From Sphingobacterium deserti (lineage in GTDB: Bacteria; Bacteroidota; Bacteroidia; Sphingobacteriales; Sphingobacteriaceae): a DNA stretch of 54,388 nucleotides. The DNA is taken from assembly GCF_000757725.1 (NCBI RefSeq), contig NZ_JJMU01000009.1:1-54388 (forward strand), in the 5' to 3' direction. Positions 1-7,098 of this stretch are shown piece after piece. The stretch's first letter is position 1. Every line of letters starts with the position of its first letter. Made by a program: the position numbers and the translations under genes. The notes under the pieces are model-generated. The model made no database searches, was not told where the DNA came from, and saw only the letters and a program-made list of their open reading frames with translations.

Positions 1-45
1 TTAATAATGGTAAGAAGCAGTAAAATATAGAATACCTAAACTTCT

Positions 46-114
46 CGCAATACACAATACGCACTACGCAATTCTATATACTAAGTACTACAATCTACAT
101 ACTCACGAGCACTA
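46..114. repeat. dispersed intergenic repeat, copy 1 (ACTAAGTACT / CACTACGCAA type)
   Basis: This tract lies between the left edge and the rsmE stop codon. It carries TACGCACTACGCAA and TCTATATACTAAGTACTA. The second string recurs for 17 bases in the tract at 32537-32672, and ACGCACTACGCAA recurs at 17214-17226. It contains no ORF. It runs right up to the rsmE stop codon. Bases 1-45 show no feature. Confidence 0.55.
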
Positions 115-828
115 CCTATTTAACAATGCTATTTCCAAACTGCTGGCTAGTGCAGCGGTTTCGGTGCGTAATCGGCTTGTACCAAGTGATACAGGGTGAA
201 AGCCTAACGCCAACGCTTGTGCAATTTCTTTTTCAGAAAAATCCCCCTCCGGCCCTATCAGGATAAGGTAATTACCGGCTGGCTGACAAACATCTGCCAA
301 ATATTGTTTTTCGCTGTCAGCACAATGCGCTATGCAGCAAACCGCCTGTGTATCGTCAGGTTGCGCTTTGAGAAACTGGCTTAATGATATCGCAGGGTTT
401 ATGGTTGGGACATAAGCCTTTAACGATTGCTTCATCGCTGAGACAACAACTTTATGTAATCGATCTACCTTAACTTCCTTTCGCTCGGAATGTTCTGTGA
501 TAATCGGCGTGATCTCGTGCACACCAATTTCTGTTGCCTTCTCCAAAAACCACTCAATCCGATCTATATTTTTGGTGGGAGCTACAGCGATATGCAGGTG
601 ATAATGTAGCTTTCCATATTCTTGCTCTACCTGGTTTATCAACAAGGTGGTACGTTTTGGATGAGGATCCAAAATTTCAGCCGTGTACCAACCACCGCGG
701 CCATCTACAAGATATACTGTGTCTCCCGCGACCAGGCGAAGGACACGCACCGCATGCTTACTCTCTTCTTCACTTAGTACAAAGTTTTCGTGTTGTGGCT
801 CGAGTGTTGGTGTGTAGAATAGGTGCAT
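112..828 (-). CDS. rsmE: 16S rRNA (uracil-1498-N3)-methyltransferase RsmE
   Basis: This SPOUT-class methyltransferase methylates N3 of U1498 in 16S rRNA, in the cytoplasm, with SAM as donor. The 238-residue length is normal. The protein starts with the PUA-like N-terminal part (residues 1-70, including SEEESKHAVRVLR). It ends with the SPOUT knot: GPEGDF at 192-197 and the LGTSRLRTETAAL segment at 215-227, the family signature. The start is ATG at 828, three bases after the stop of the CNNM/CBS gene. It is therefore the last gene of a tight minus-strand operon. Nothing looks broken. The assignment is secure at family level; the exact position methylated follows from the family. Confidence 0.95.
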   Translation of the reverse strand: MHLFYTPTLEPQHENFVLSEEESKHAVRVLRLVAGDTVYLVDGRGGWYTAEILDPHPKRTTLLINQVEQEYGKLHYHLHIAVAPTKNIDRIEWFLEKATEIGVHEITPIITEHSERKEVKVDRLHKVVVSAMKQSLKAYVPTINPAISLSQFLKAQPDDTQAVCCIAHCADSEKQYLADVCQPAGNYLILIGPEGDFSEKEIAQALALGFHPVSLGTSRLRTETAALASSLEIALLNR

Positions 829-831
829 GAA

Positions 832-2148
832 TTAATCCTCGTCAATATCGTCGTTTGGCGTTTCGATAAGGTCTAACTTCACGAACTCAATATTCTGCTG
901 TGTCTTTTTGATAATCGTAATAGCATAGCCCTCCACTTCTCGAACCTCACCTACATCCGGTATTTTCTCGAAAAAGTGACTTACCAAACCAGCTATGGTA
1001 TCGTAGTCGGAGCTTTCCGGTAATTCCAAAGGCAGGTATCCATTGGCATCATGCACATTAGCCCCCGCATCAACCATATACTCCGTTTCCGAAATACGCT
1101 CTACAAGCGGCGTTTCCTCATCGTACTCATCCTGGATCTCACCCACGAGCTCTTCTACAATATCCTCCAAGGTAACCATACCCGCCGTTCCGCCAAATTC
1201 ATCCAGTACAATAGCGATCTGAATACGCTTCAGCTGAAACTCGGTCATCAAATCATTGATCTTCTTTGTCTCCGGAATAAAGTAAGGTTTGCGCATGATA
1301 TTTTTCAGGACAACTTGCTTACCTTTCACAATGATGGGAAGAATGTCTTTCGTATGCACTATACCAACAATTTGATCGATGTTATCATCGTAAATAGGGA
1401 TTCGGGAATACCCTTCTTCGGTAACTGTGTTGATAAATTCATCCGCAGTGTCCAGCATATCTACGGCCACGATCTTGGTACGTGGAACCATAATATTTTT
1501 CACGATGCGTTCGTTAAAGTCAAACACATTCTTTATAAGTTCGTGTTCCGCATTGTTTAAAGCACCGCTTTCTTTTCCTTTTTCCAATAGGTACTGTAGT
1601 TCTTCCGAAGAATGGCTGGCTTCATGTCCTTTTACATCGACACCAATGAGTCGAAGCAGGAAGTTTGCAAAACCGTTTAACAGCCATATGATGGGGCGGA
1701 AAATATAATAGAAAAACTGCAACGGTGCTGCAATGCGCATCGTCGTTGCTACTGGACGCTGTATAGCGATAGACTTCGGTGCTAACTCTCCAAATACTAT
1801 ATGTAAAAAGGTGATGATACTAAAAGCAAATACATGTCCTAGATTCTTTGCTATTGGTCCAGAAAGCTCAATATTGAAAAGCCCAAATATCTTGTGGACA
1901 ATTTCCGTCATAACGGCTTCCCCTACCCAGCCAAGGGCAAGTGAAGCCAATGTAATACCAAGCTGCGTAGCCGCAAGATAGCCATCGAGATGTTCTGTTA
2001 TATTTTTAGCGATCTTGGCCACTTTGCTTCCTGATTTAGCTTGCAGCTCAATTTGTGAAGCACGCACTTTAACAATTGCGAACTCAGCAGCTACAAAAAA
2101 ACCATTGGCTAAAACCAAAAATATTGTCCAAAAAATGTCGATGGCCAT
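832..2148 (-). CDS. CNNM-domain / CBS-pair membrane protein (HlyC/CorC family)
   Basis: This is a 438-residue membrane protein of the hemolysin C/CorC (CNNM) family, linked in other bacteria to magnesium/cobalt efflux or tolerance. Residues 1-195 form the DUF21/CNNM membrane domain, with hydrophobic segments near 4-25, 60-75, 105-125 and 145-165 and the motif GELAPKSIAIQRP. A CBS pair follows at about 205-330 (IMVPRTKIVAV, GYSRIPIYDD, GIVHTKDIL). The C-terminal CorC/transporter-associated domain spans about 345-425, after the EDIVEELVGEIQDEYD linker. It starts 8 bases after ppa and ends 3 bases before rsmE. The transported ion cannot be read from sequence. The family assignment is firm. Confidence 0.9.
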   Translation of the reverse strand: MAIDIFWTIFLVLANGFFVAAEFAIVKVRASQIELQAKSGSKVAKIAKNITEHLDGYLAATQLGITLASLALGWVGEAVMTEIVHKIFGLFNIELSGPIAKNLGHVFAFSIITFLHIVFGELAPKSIAIQRPVATTMRIAAPLQFFYYIFRPIIWLLNGFANFLLRLIGVDVKGHEASHSSEELQYLLEKGKESGALNNAEHELIKNVFDFNERIVKNIMVPRTKIVAVDMLDTADEFINTVTEEGYSRIPIYDDNIDQIVGIVHTKDILPIIVKGKQVVLKNIMRKPYFIPETKKINDLMTEFQLKRIQIAIVLDEFGGTAGMVTLEDIVEELVGEIQDEYDEETPLVERISETEYMVDAGANVHDANGYLPLELPESSDYDTIAGLVSHFFEKIPDVGEVREVEGYAITIIKKTQQNIEFVKLDLIETPNDDIDED

Positions 2149-2156
2149 GTTAGGGT

Positions 2157-2699
2157 TTATTTATTTCCGAATTCCTTGTTATACAATTCGATACTCTCTA
2201 AAAGAATCTCTTGCGCGCGGGCTCTGCCGTGTAGGCCTTCCACCTGTACAGATTTCTTTTCTAGAGCCTTGTAGCTTTCAAAAAATTGAACGATTTCCTT
2301 CATCACATGTGGCGCAAGCTGTTCGATGTCCGTGATGTAGTTGTATATCGGATCGTTTTTAGCCACCGCTATGATTTTGTCATCCTGCTCTCCACCATCA
2401 ACCATGTTCATCACACCAATAACTTTGGCTTCTACCAAAGTCATAGGCAAAATATCAACAGAGCAAATAACCAAAATATCTAGAGGGTCTTTATCATCAC
2501 AATAAGTTTGTGGAATAAAGCCGTAGTTTGCCGGATAAACAACCGAAGAACTCAATACACGATCTAACAAAAGTAGTCCCGTATCCTTGTCTAATTCGTA
2601 TTTTCCTTTGGAACCATTGGTGATTTCAATAATCGCATTGACGGAATTTGGCAAGTCGCTACCAGGAGCTATCTGATGCCAAGGATGTGTTTTACTCAT
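2157..2699 (-). CDS. ppa: inorganic pyrophosphatase (family I, soluble)
   Basis: This cytoplasmic enzyme hydrolyses pyrophosphate to two phosphates and drives nucleotide- and acyl-activating reactions. The 180-residue protein is of normal bacterial size. The family I signature DDKDPLD lies at residues 68-74 and supplies metal-binding aspartates. The conserved KGKYE (31-35) and PANYGFIPQT (56-65) segments are also present. Its ATG shares one base with the stop codon of the upstream DedA gene (TAATG), so the two are probably translationally coupled. The CNNM/CBS gene starts 8 bases downstream. The assignment is certain at family level. Confidence 0.96.
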   Translation of the reverse strand: MSKTHPWHQIAPGSDLPNSVNAIIEITNGSKGKYELDKDTGLLLLDRVLSSSVVYPANYGFIPQTYCDDKDPLDILVICSVDILPMTLVEAKVIGVMNMVDGGEQDDKIIAVAKNDPIYNYITDIEQLAPHVMKEIVQFFESYKALEKKSVQVEGLHGRARAQEILLESIELYNKEFGNK

Positions 2700-3349
2700 T
2701 AATTATTATTACTGTTTGTTTGTTTGCTTTTTAACCATCTTTTCAGCAGTGCAATCGCTATAGGTAAGAAAGCGATCACAATAAGTGCAACTATGATGTA
2801 CTCCACATAATTTATTATAGCGGGGAATTTTACACCCAGAAAATACCCCGTCAACGTGAGCAGGCTGGCCCATAAAAAGGCACCTAACACATTATAGATG
2901 ACGAATTTTCTGAAGTTTAGTTTTACTACGCCTGCAAATATCGGTGCAAATGTACGAATAATAGGCACAAAGCGACCGATTACTAAGGCCGTTCCACCAT
3001 ATTTTTGGTAGAATTCCTCGGCCATAATGACGTATTTACGTTTGAAAAGAAAGGAATCTTTACGTTTGAAGAGTACCGGCCCCGTTCGATAACCAAACCA
3101 ATAGCCAGCAAAGTTACCCAAGACGCCCGCGCCGAGGATACCCAAATACATGGTCGTGATGTCTACATCAATCTTCCCCAAAGCACAAAACAGTCCTGCT
3201 AAAAACAACAGGTAGTCGCCTGGCAAAAAGAAACCAAAGAAAAGCCCTGTCTCAGCGAAAACAATTAATACAACAATATAAAACCCACCATGGCTCAACA
3301 GGTATTCTGGATCCATCAACTGCTGAAACGACAGCCACAAGTCTTGCAT
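2699..3349 (-). CDS. DedA family inner-membrane protein
   Basis: This 216-residue multi-pass membrane protein belongs to the DedA (SNARE-associated/VTT) family. Family members act in membrane homeostasis and, in some cases, undecaprenyl-phosphate or phospholipid flipping. Family marks are FAETGLFFGFFLPGDYLLFLAG near residues 30-52, GRFVPIIRTFAPIFAGV near 122-138 with the conserved arginines, and NVLGAFLWA near 153. Hydrophobic segments span about 20-60, 67-90, 130-170 and 175-205. The start is ATG at 3349, 52 bases after the HIT gene. The stop overlaps the ppa start by one base. The specific substrate is unknown. Confidence 0.9.
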   Translation of the reverse strand: MQDLWLSFQQLMDPEYLLSHGGFYIVVLIVFAETGLFFGFFLPGDYLLFLAGLFCALGKIDVDITTMYLGILGAGVLGNFAGYWFGYRTGPVLFKRKDSFLFKRKYVIMAEEFYQKYGGTALVIGRFVPIIRTFAPIFAGVVKLNFRKFVIYNVLGAFLWASLLTLTGYFLGVKFPAIINYVEYIIVALIVIAFLPIAIALLKRWLKSKQTNSNNN

Positions 3350-3401
3350 ATTATCTATTTATGGGACAACCGAGAGATTGCCCTTGAAATCCTTTTTATT
3401 A

Positions 3402-3821
3402 TTATGAATTAGCTGAATGCGTTACTTCTGAAATTGCTTCGCGAATAGATTCCGCAATCGTTGTTAACTCGTCGTCCGTTAGTTCCAGCTTTGGACGTCC
3501 GAAATTCATATCATCCACATTGTTTAACGGAATCAAGTGAATATGCGTGTGCGCCACTTCGAGGCCTACGACAGCAATGCCCACTTTGCGGCATGGAAAG
3601 ACTTTTTTTATTCCCTGCCCAACAATTTTTGCGAACACCCACATACCCATATATTCATCGTCATGGATATCAAAAATATAATCAGTTTCTTTTTTTGGGA
3701 TTACTAATACATGGCCATGCGCTAATGGACGAACGTCCAAAAAAGCCAAATAATCGTTACTTTCCGCTACTTTATACGCTGGCGCCTCACCCGACACTAT
3801 CTTTGAAAAAATCGTTGACAT
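3402..3821 (-). CDS. HIT family nucleotide-binding protein
   Basis: This is a 139-residue histidine-triad protein, likely a nucleoside phosphoramidase or dinucleotide hydrolase of the HinT/Fhit superfamily. It begins with SIFSKIVSGEAPAYKVAE-type sequence. The RPLAHGHVLVIPKKE segment sits at 31-45, and the triad HTHIH lies at 91-95, followed by LIPL. It is probably the first gene of the operon DedA-ppa-CNNM-rsmE: a good promoter lies 26 bases upstream and the genes downstream are tightly packed. The natural substrate is not readable from sequence. Confidence 0.92.
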   Translation of the reverse strand: MSTIFSKIVSGEAPAYKVAESNDYLAFLDVRPLAHGHVLVIPKKETDYIFDIHDDEYMGMWVFAKIVGQGIKKVFPCRKVGIAVVGLEVAHTHIHLIPLNNVDDMNFGRPKLELTDDELTTIAESIREAISEVTHSANS

Positions 3822-3847
3822 ATTTACTCTTCATTAAGAATTACCAA

Positions 3848-3878
3848 CAAACTTAGATAAATTTGCTATTAATTGCAA
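3848..3878 (-). promoter_or_regulatory. Bacteroidota-type promoter of the HIT-DedA-ppa operon
   Basis: Read on the minus strand, TTG (3878-3876) is followed after 20 bases by TAAGTTTG (3855-3848). This fits the -33 TTTG / -7 TAnnTTTG consensus of the Bacteroidota primary sigma factor. The -7 box ends 26 bases before the HIT start codon. Confidence 0.5.
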
Positions 3879-4005
3879 TTATAATCGCGTTGAATATTTA
3901 CCTGACCCTGCCGTTTAATCGCCCCTCTATTCCCAATCACTTCCTTTATATAATTCATTAGCTGCGCGATTTTGAGACCAGCAAAACCGGGCGTTATCTA
4001 TGGGA

Positions 4006-4034
4006 TAAAAAAACGGCTGCATCATATGCAGCCG
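4006..4034 (-). terminator. intrinsic terminator of greA
   Basis: On the minus strand a perfect 9-bp stem (CGGCTGCAT / ATGCAGCCG, arms 4014-4022 and 4026-4034) with a 3-base loop is followed directly by a run of seven T. It lies 65 bases past the greA stop, as expected for a rho-independent terminator. Confidence 0.85.
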
Positions 4035-4098
4035 CCTTTCTTATTTTGTATCTAGCTCTATGCGGTTATGGCAAAACCGCACATAACCGTTTAAAAGA

Positions 4099-4572
4099 CT
4101 ATCGTGATATCTCTAATATTTCAAATTCCAATACGCCGGCAGGAGCTTCAATTTGCGCTACCTCGCCTACAGACTTCCCTAGGAGTCCCTGCGCTATTGG
4201 TGACTTAACTGATATTTTGCCCGACTTAAGGTCCGCTTCGGTTTCCGAAACAAGTTGGTAAGTCATCACCGCGTTATTCTTCTTGTTCTTAATTTTAACA
4301 TAAGACAGTGCTAATACCTTCGACGTATCAAGTACAGATTCATCGATTAGCCGTGCCGTAGCCAATACCTCTTCCAATTTGGCAATCTTGGTTTCGTGTA
4401 GCCCCTGCGCTTCCTTCGCTGCATCATATTCGGCGTTTTCTGATAAATCACCTTTATCACGTGCCTCGGCTATTGCTTTAGCAATATTAGCTCTGCCTTC
4501 CGTTTTTAGTTGCTGTAGTTCTTGTTTCAGCTTGTCTAAACCTTCCTGGGTGTAATAAGTTACTTCTGCCAT
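4099..4572 (-). CDS. greA: transcription elongation factor GreA
   Basis: GreA binds the secondary channel of RNA polymerase and stimulates transcript cleavage to rescue backtracked complexes. The protein has 157 residues, the usual length. The N-terminal coiled coil spans about 8-75, with the acidic tip GDLSENAEY at 41-49 (D42 and E45 are the tip residues used for catalysis). The C-terminal FKBP-like domain contains SPIAQGLLGKSVGEVAQI. The start is ATG at 4572. It stands alone, bounded by its own terminator downstream and by the response-regulator terminator upstream. Confidence 0.96.
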   Translation of the reverse strand: MAEVTYYTQEGLDKLKQELQQLKTEGRANIAKAIAEARDKGDLSENAEYDAAKEAQGLHETKIAKLEEVLATARLIDESVLDTSKVLALSYVKIKNKKNNAVMTYQLVSETEADLKSGKISVKSPIAQGLLGKSVGEVAQIEAPAGVLEFEILEISR

Positions 4573-4601
4573 ATTTTTTACCTTATTTATTTAACAAAAA
4601 T

Positions 4602-4652
4602 CAAAAAAAAGACAAGACCATACCATCCATTTTCAGGACAACATGGTCTTGT
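4602..4652 (-). terminator. intrinsic terminator after the response regulator
   Basis: On the minus strand a perfect 10-bp stem (arms 4643-4652 and 4612-4621, ACAAGACCAT / ATGGTCTTGT) with a 21-base loop is followed by CTTTTTTTTG. It lies about 60 bases downstream of the regulator gene and ends the peptidase-like/kinase/regulator operon. Confidence 0.75.
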
Positions 4653-4710
4653 ACTTGTACCTCGATTGCTAAGATAGCAAGCAAGATTCATAAAACCAAA
4701 TTTCTTTTTT

Positions 4711-5409
4711 TTATTCCTGCTCTTCGCTATCGACAAATTTGTAACCCAAACCACGGACAGTTTGCAGATAATGTGGTTTATCCGGGTTGGTCTCAATTTT
4801 TTTGCGAAGGCGGACGACATGCATATCCAGCGTACGCGTATTCACATTGGAACTATAGCCCCACACCACCTCCATCAACTGCTCACGCGTGATTTCTTTT
4901 CCCACGTTTTGCAGAAAATAAAGTAAAATTCTATTTTCCAAGATGGTCAGCTCTATCTTACGTCCATCGCGAACCAGCGAATGAATGTTAGGATGATGCT
5001 CTGTATTGCCGAAACTGTACACATCATTATTCTTAGGCAAGAAAAAGCGTACCTTATTCTCAATCATCGCTACGAGCACATCCATATTGAAGGGCTTTGT
5101 AATGTAATCCGTAACGCCATAGCTGTAGGCATCGATCTTATCGACATCCTGCGATTTCGCCGTCATCATAATGATAATGTTTTCAAAACCAGCCTTCCTT
5201 ACAGATTCACAAACGTCTATCCCCTCTTTTCCGGGAAGCATCCAATCTAACAATACAACGGCCGGCATCTGCTGTATAATCAGCTCTTCCGCCTCATTGC
5301 CGTTGCTCGTCTGGACAACTTTGTATCCTTCAGCTTGCAAACGATGGGCAACCAAAAAACGAAGATTCTCATCGTCCTCTACTACCGCTATGGTGATATC
5401 TTTACTCAT
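4711..5409 (-). CDS. OmpR/PhoB-family response regulator
   Basis: This 232-residue DNA-binding response regulator receives phosphate from the kinase encoded 9 bases upstream. The receiver domain (about 5-120) has the acidic pocket E11/D12/D13, phospho-acceptor D55 in LLDWMLPG, T83 and K105 in ITKPF. All switch residues are therefore intact. The C-terminal winged helix (about 135-228) has the ELTILENRIL helix and the recognition region TRTLDMHVVRLRKKIE, then the wing RGLGYKF. It is the last gene of the operon and is followed by a terminator. Target genes are unknown. Autoregulation of the operon would be typical but is not shown here. Confidence 0.94.
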   Translation of the reverse strand: MSKDITIAVVEDDENLRFLVAHRLQAEGYKVVQTSNGNEAEELIIQQMPAVVLLDWMLPGKEGIDVCESVRKAGFENIIIMMTAKSQDVDKIDAYSYGVTDYITKPFNMDVLVAMIENKVRFFLPKNNDVYSFGNTEHHPNIHSLVRDGRKIELTILENRILLYFLQNVGKEITREQLMEVVWGYSSNVNTRTLDMHVVRLRKKIETNPDKPHYLQTVRGLGYKFVDSEEQE

Positions 5410-5418
5410 AATGTTTCC

Positions 5419-7092
5419 TTAATTCTTTTTTGGACCTAGGGGCAGAACGAGTGTAAATGTGGTTCCTTGGTTAAGCACACTATCTACCTTAATTTCGCCG
5501 CCCATAAAATCTACTATTTCCTTACAGAATGCTAAACCCAATCCGATACTTCCTTGTTGATTGAATTGGTTCTTTACTCGGTAAAATTTCTTAAAAATAC
5601 TGTTAAATTCCTTTTTACTAATCCCTATACCCTGATCTTTAAACCTTATAACAAAATTCTTTTTATTTTGTTGTACGTCGATATTTAAAAACTTCCGTTG
5701 CCGTTCCGAGTACTTATAAGCATTGTCGATTAAGTTCTGAAAAACGCTCAGTAACAACGTTGTATCAACGACCATGTTATTTTGGACATCGATCTGATAG
5801 GAAAAGTTTAAATCAGGATATTTCAATTTTACGGCATCAAAAATCGGTGCGCAAAATTCTTCAACGTTCACTTCTTCCTTGTTTGGTTTGATAGACTTAT
5901 TTTCTATCTGTGCAAAGGACAGCAACTTATTCATCAAACTATTCAACTTATCCGCCTCTTGATCAAGTATCTTCCCATACATACGCTGTTCTTCAGTGGA
6001 TAGTTTTTCCGAACTTTGAATATTATTTCCCGCGATCTTAATTACACTCACCGGCGTCTTAAATTCATGGGTCAGGTTATTGATAAAATCATATTGCAAC
6101 TGGAATAGCTTGCTGTTGATCGTAATATTACGGTATATCAAATAGGCGATAAAAATCAGAATGAAATAGATCACTGAAATTCCGAAACTAACGGGCAAGA
6201 AGCGACGATTTATTTCCTTATTTAGGAAGCTTTCCGAGCTTGTGTATTGCAGTTTGTAGTCTGACAGGGCACCCGGCAGAGAGAGCTCTGTCTGAAAATA
6301 AAAACGTTGGTCGGTAACATTGCCTGAGACGATCGGCAAAATTTCGATCTTCTCATAAAGATTAGGCGCCACGTTTTTGATCTGTATCTTGCTGGGATTG
6401 ATAAGGAACAAAAACATATCCTGATCATACCAAACGACAGGGTTATCCTGCGATGACATGAGCCTTTTGTACGCGAGCAGATCCGCAATTCTGGGGATGT
6501 TCATATAAGACACTTTCCCAGCGCTAAGCGTATAAAACACCTTATAGATTTCGCTATCTGACATCCGGGTCGAATCAGTAACACGATCCAGAAACCCGAC
6601 AAACTTAAGCACCATGCTATTAAAGTCATCCGTATAAGCGCGTGTTTCCGTGCTTTCTTTACGCGTAGCCACCAAGCGGTTCTGTTCGTCCAGCTGAAAA
6701 GAAATAACGCTCTTTGGATACACCAGCAGATGGTTGTACTTGATACCTGCCTCAATAGAGTCGGAATTGGTAACTGTTATATCGTAGAACAATACACTTT
6801 CGACAAAGGCGTTTTTACGAATCACATCATTCACATAAGAGGCGGCTTTGACCGAATCCAAATAACCTTGATAGTACGATATTTCGGGGATCTTATCATT
6901 AAAAAACTCTTGGAAAGGCTTCACAGACTGATCAAACACCTCTACCTTACGGTTGTTGAATTCCGTTTCTATAAAATTTGCGATCATGGATCGTGCGGCA
7001 AGCATTGCTACCACGAAAAGAATGGTCACTAACACCACGAAAGCGATAAGTAACCCAAAGTTCTTGCGATATTTTAGCTGGTTGTATGCCAT
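5419..7092 (-). CDS. membrane sensor histidine kinase
   Basis: This is a 557-residue kinase. A transmembrane segment at about 13-34 and a second at about 299-320 bracket a periplasmic domain of roughly 260 residues that I do not recognise. The HisKA dimerisation domain starts near 330, with the phospho-accepting H342 in the motif NNLTHEFKTP. The ATPase domain is complete: N-box NLIDNAYKYS (453-462), G1 DQGIGIS (486-492), F-box FKKFYRV (500-506) and G2 GSIGLGLAFCKE (514-525). The start codon lies 6 bases after the stop of the peptidase-like lipoprotein gene. The regulator follows 9 bases downstream. This spacing implies co-transcription and a possible sensory link with the lipoprotein, which should occupy the same periplasmic space. 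Confidence 0.93.
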   Translation of the reverse strand: MAYNQLKYRKNFGLLIAFVVLVTILFVVAMLAARSMIANFIETEFNNRKVEVFDQSVKPFQEFFNDKIPEISYYQGYLDSVKAASYVNDVIRKNAFVESVLFYDITVTNSDSIEAGIKYNHLLVYPKSVISFQLDEQNRLVATRKESTETRAYTDDFNSMVLKFVGFLDRVTDSTRMSDSEIYKVFYTLSAGKVSYMNIPRIADLLAYKRLMSSQDNPVVWYDQDMFLFLINPSKIQIKNVAPNLYEKIEILPIVSGNVTDQRFYFQTELSLPGALSDYKLQYTSSESFLNKEINRRFLPVSFGISVIYFILIFIAYLIYRNITINSKLFQLQYDFINNLTHEFKTPVSVIKIAGNNIQSSEKLSTEEQRMYGKILDQEADKLNSLMNKLLSFAQIENKSIKPNKEEVNVEEFCAPIFDAVKLKYPDLNFSYQIDVQNNMVVDTTLLLSVFQNLIDNAYKYSERQRKFLNIDVQQNKKNFVIRFKDQGIGISKKEFNSIFKKFYRVKNQFNQQGSIGLGLAFCKEIVDFMGGEIKVDSVLNQGTTFTLVLPLGPKKN

Positions 7093-7098
7093 GGACTC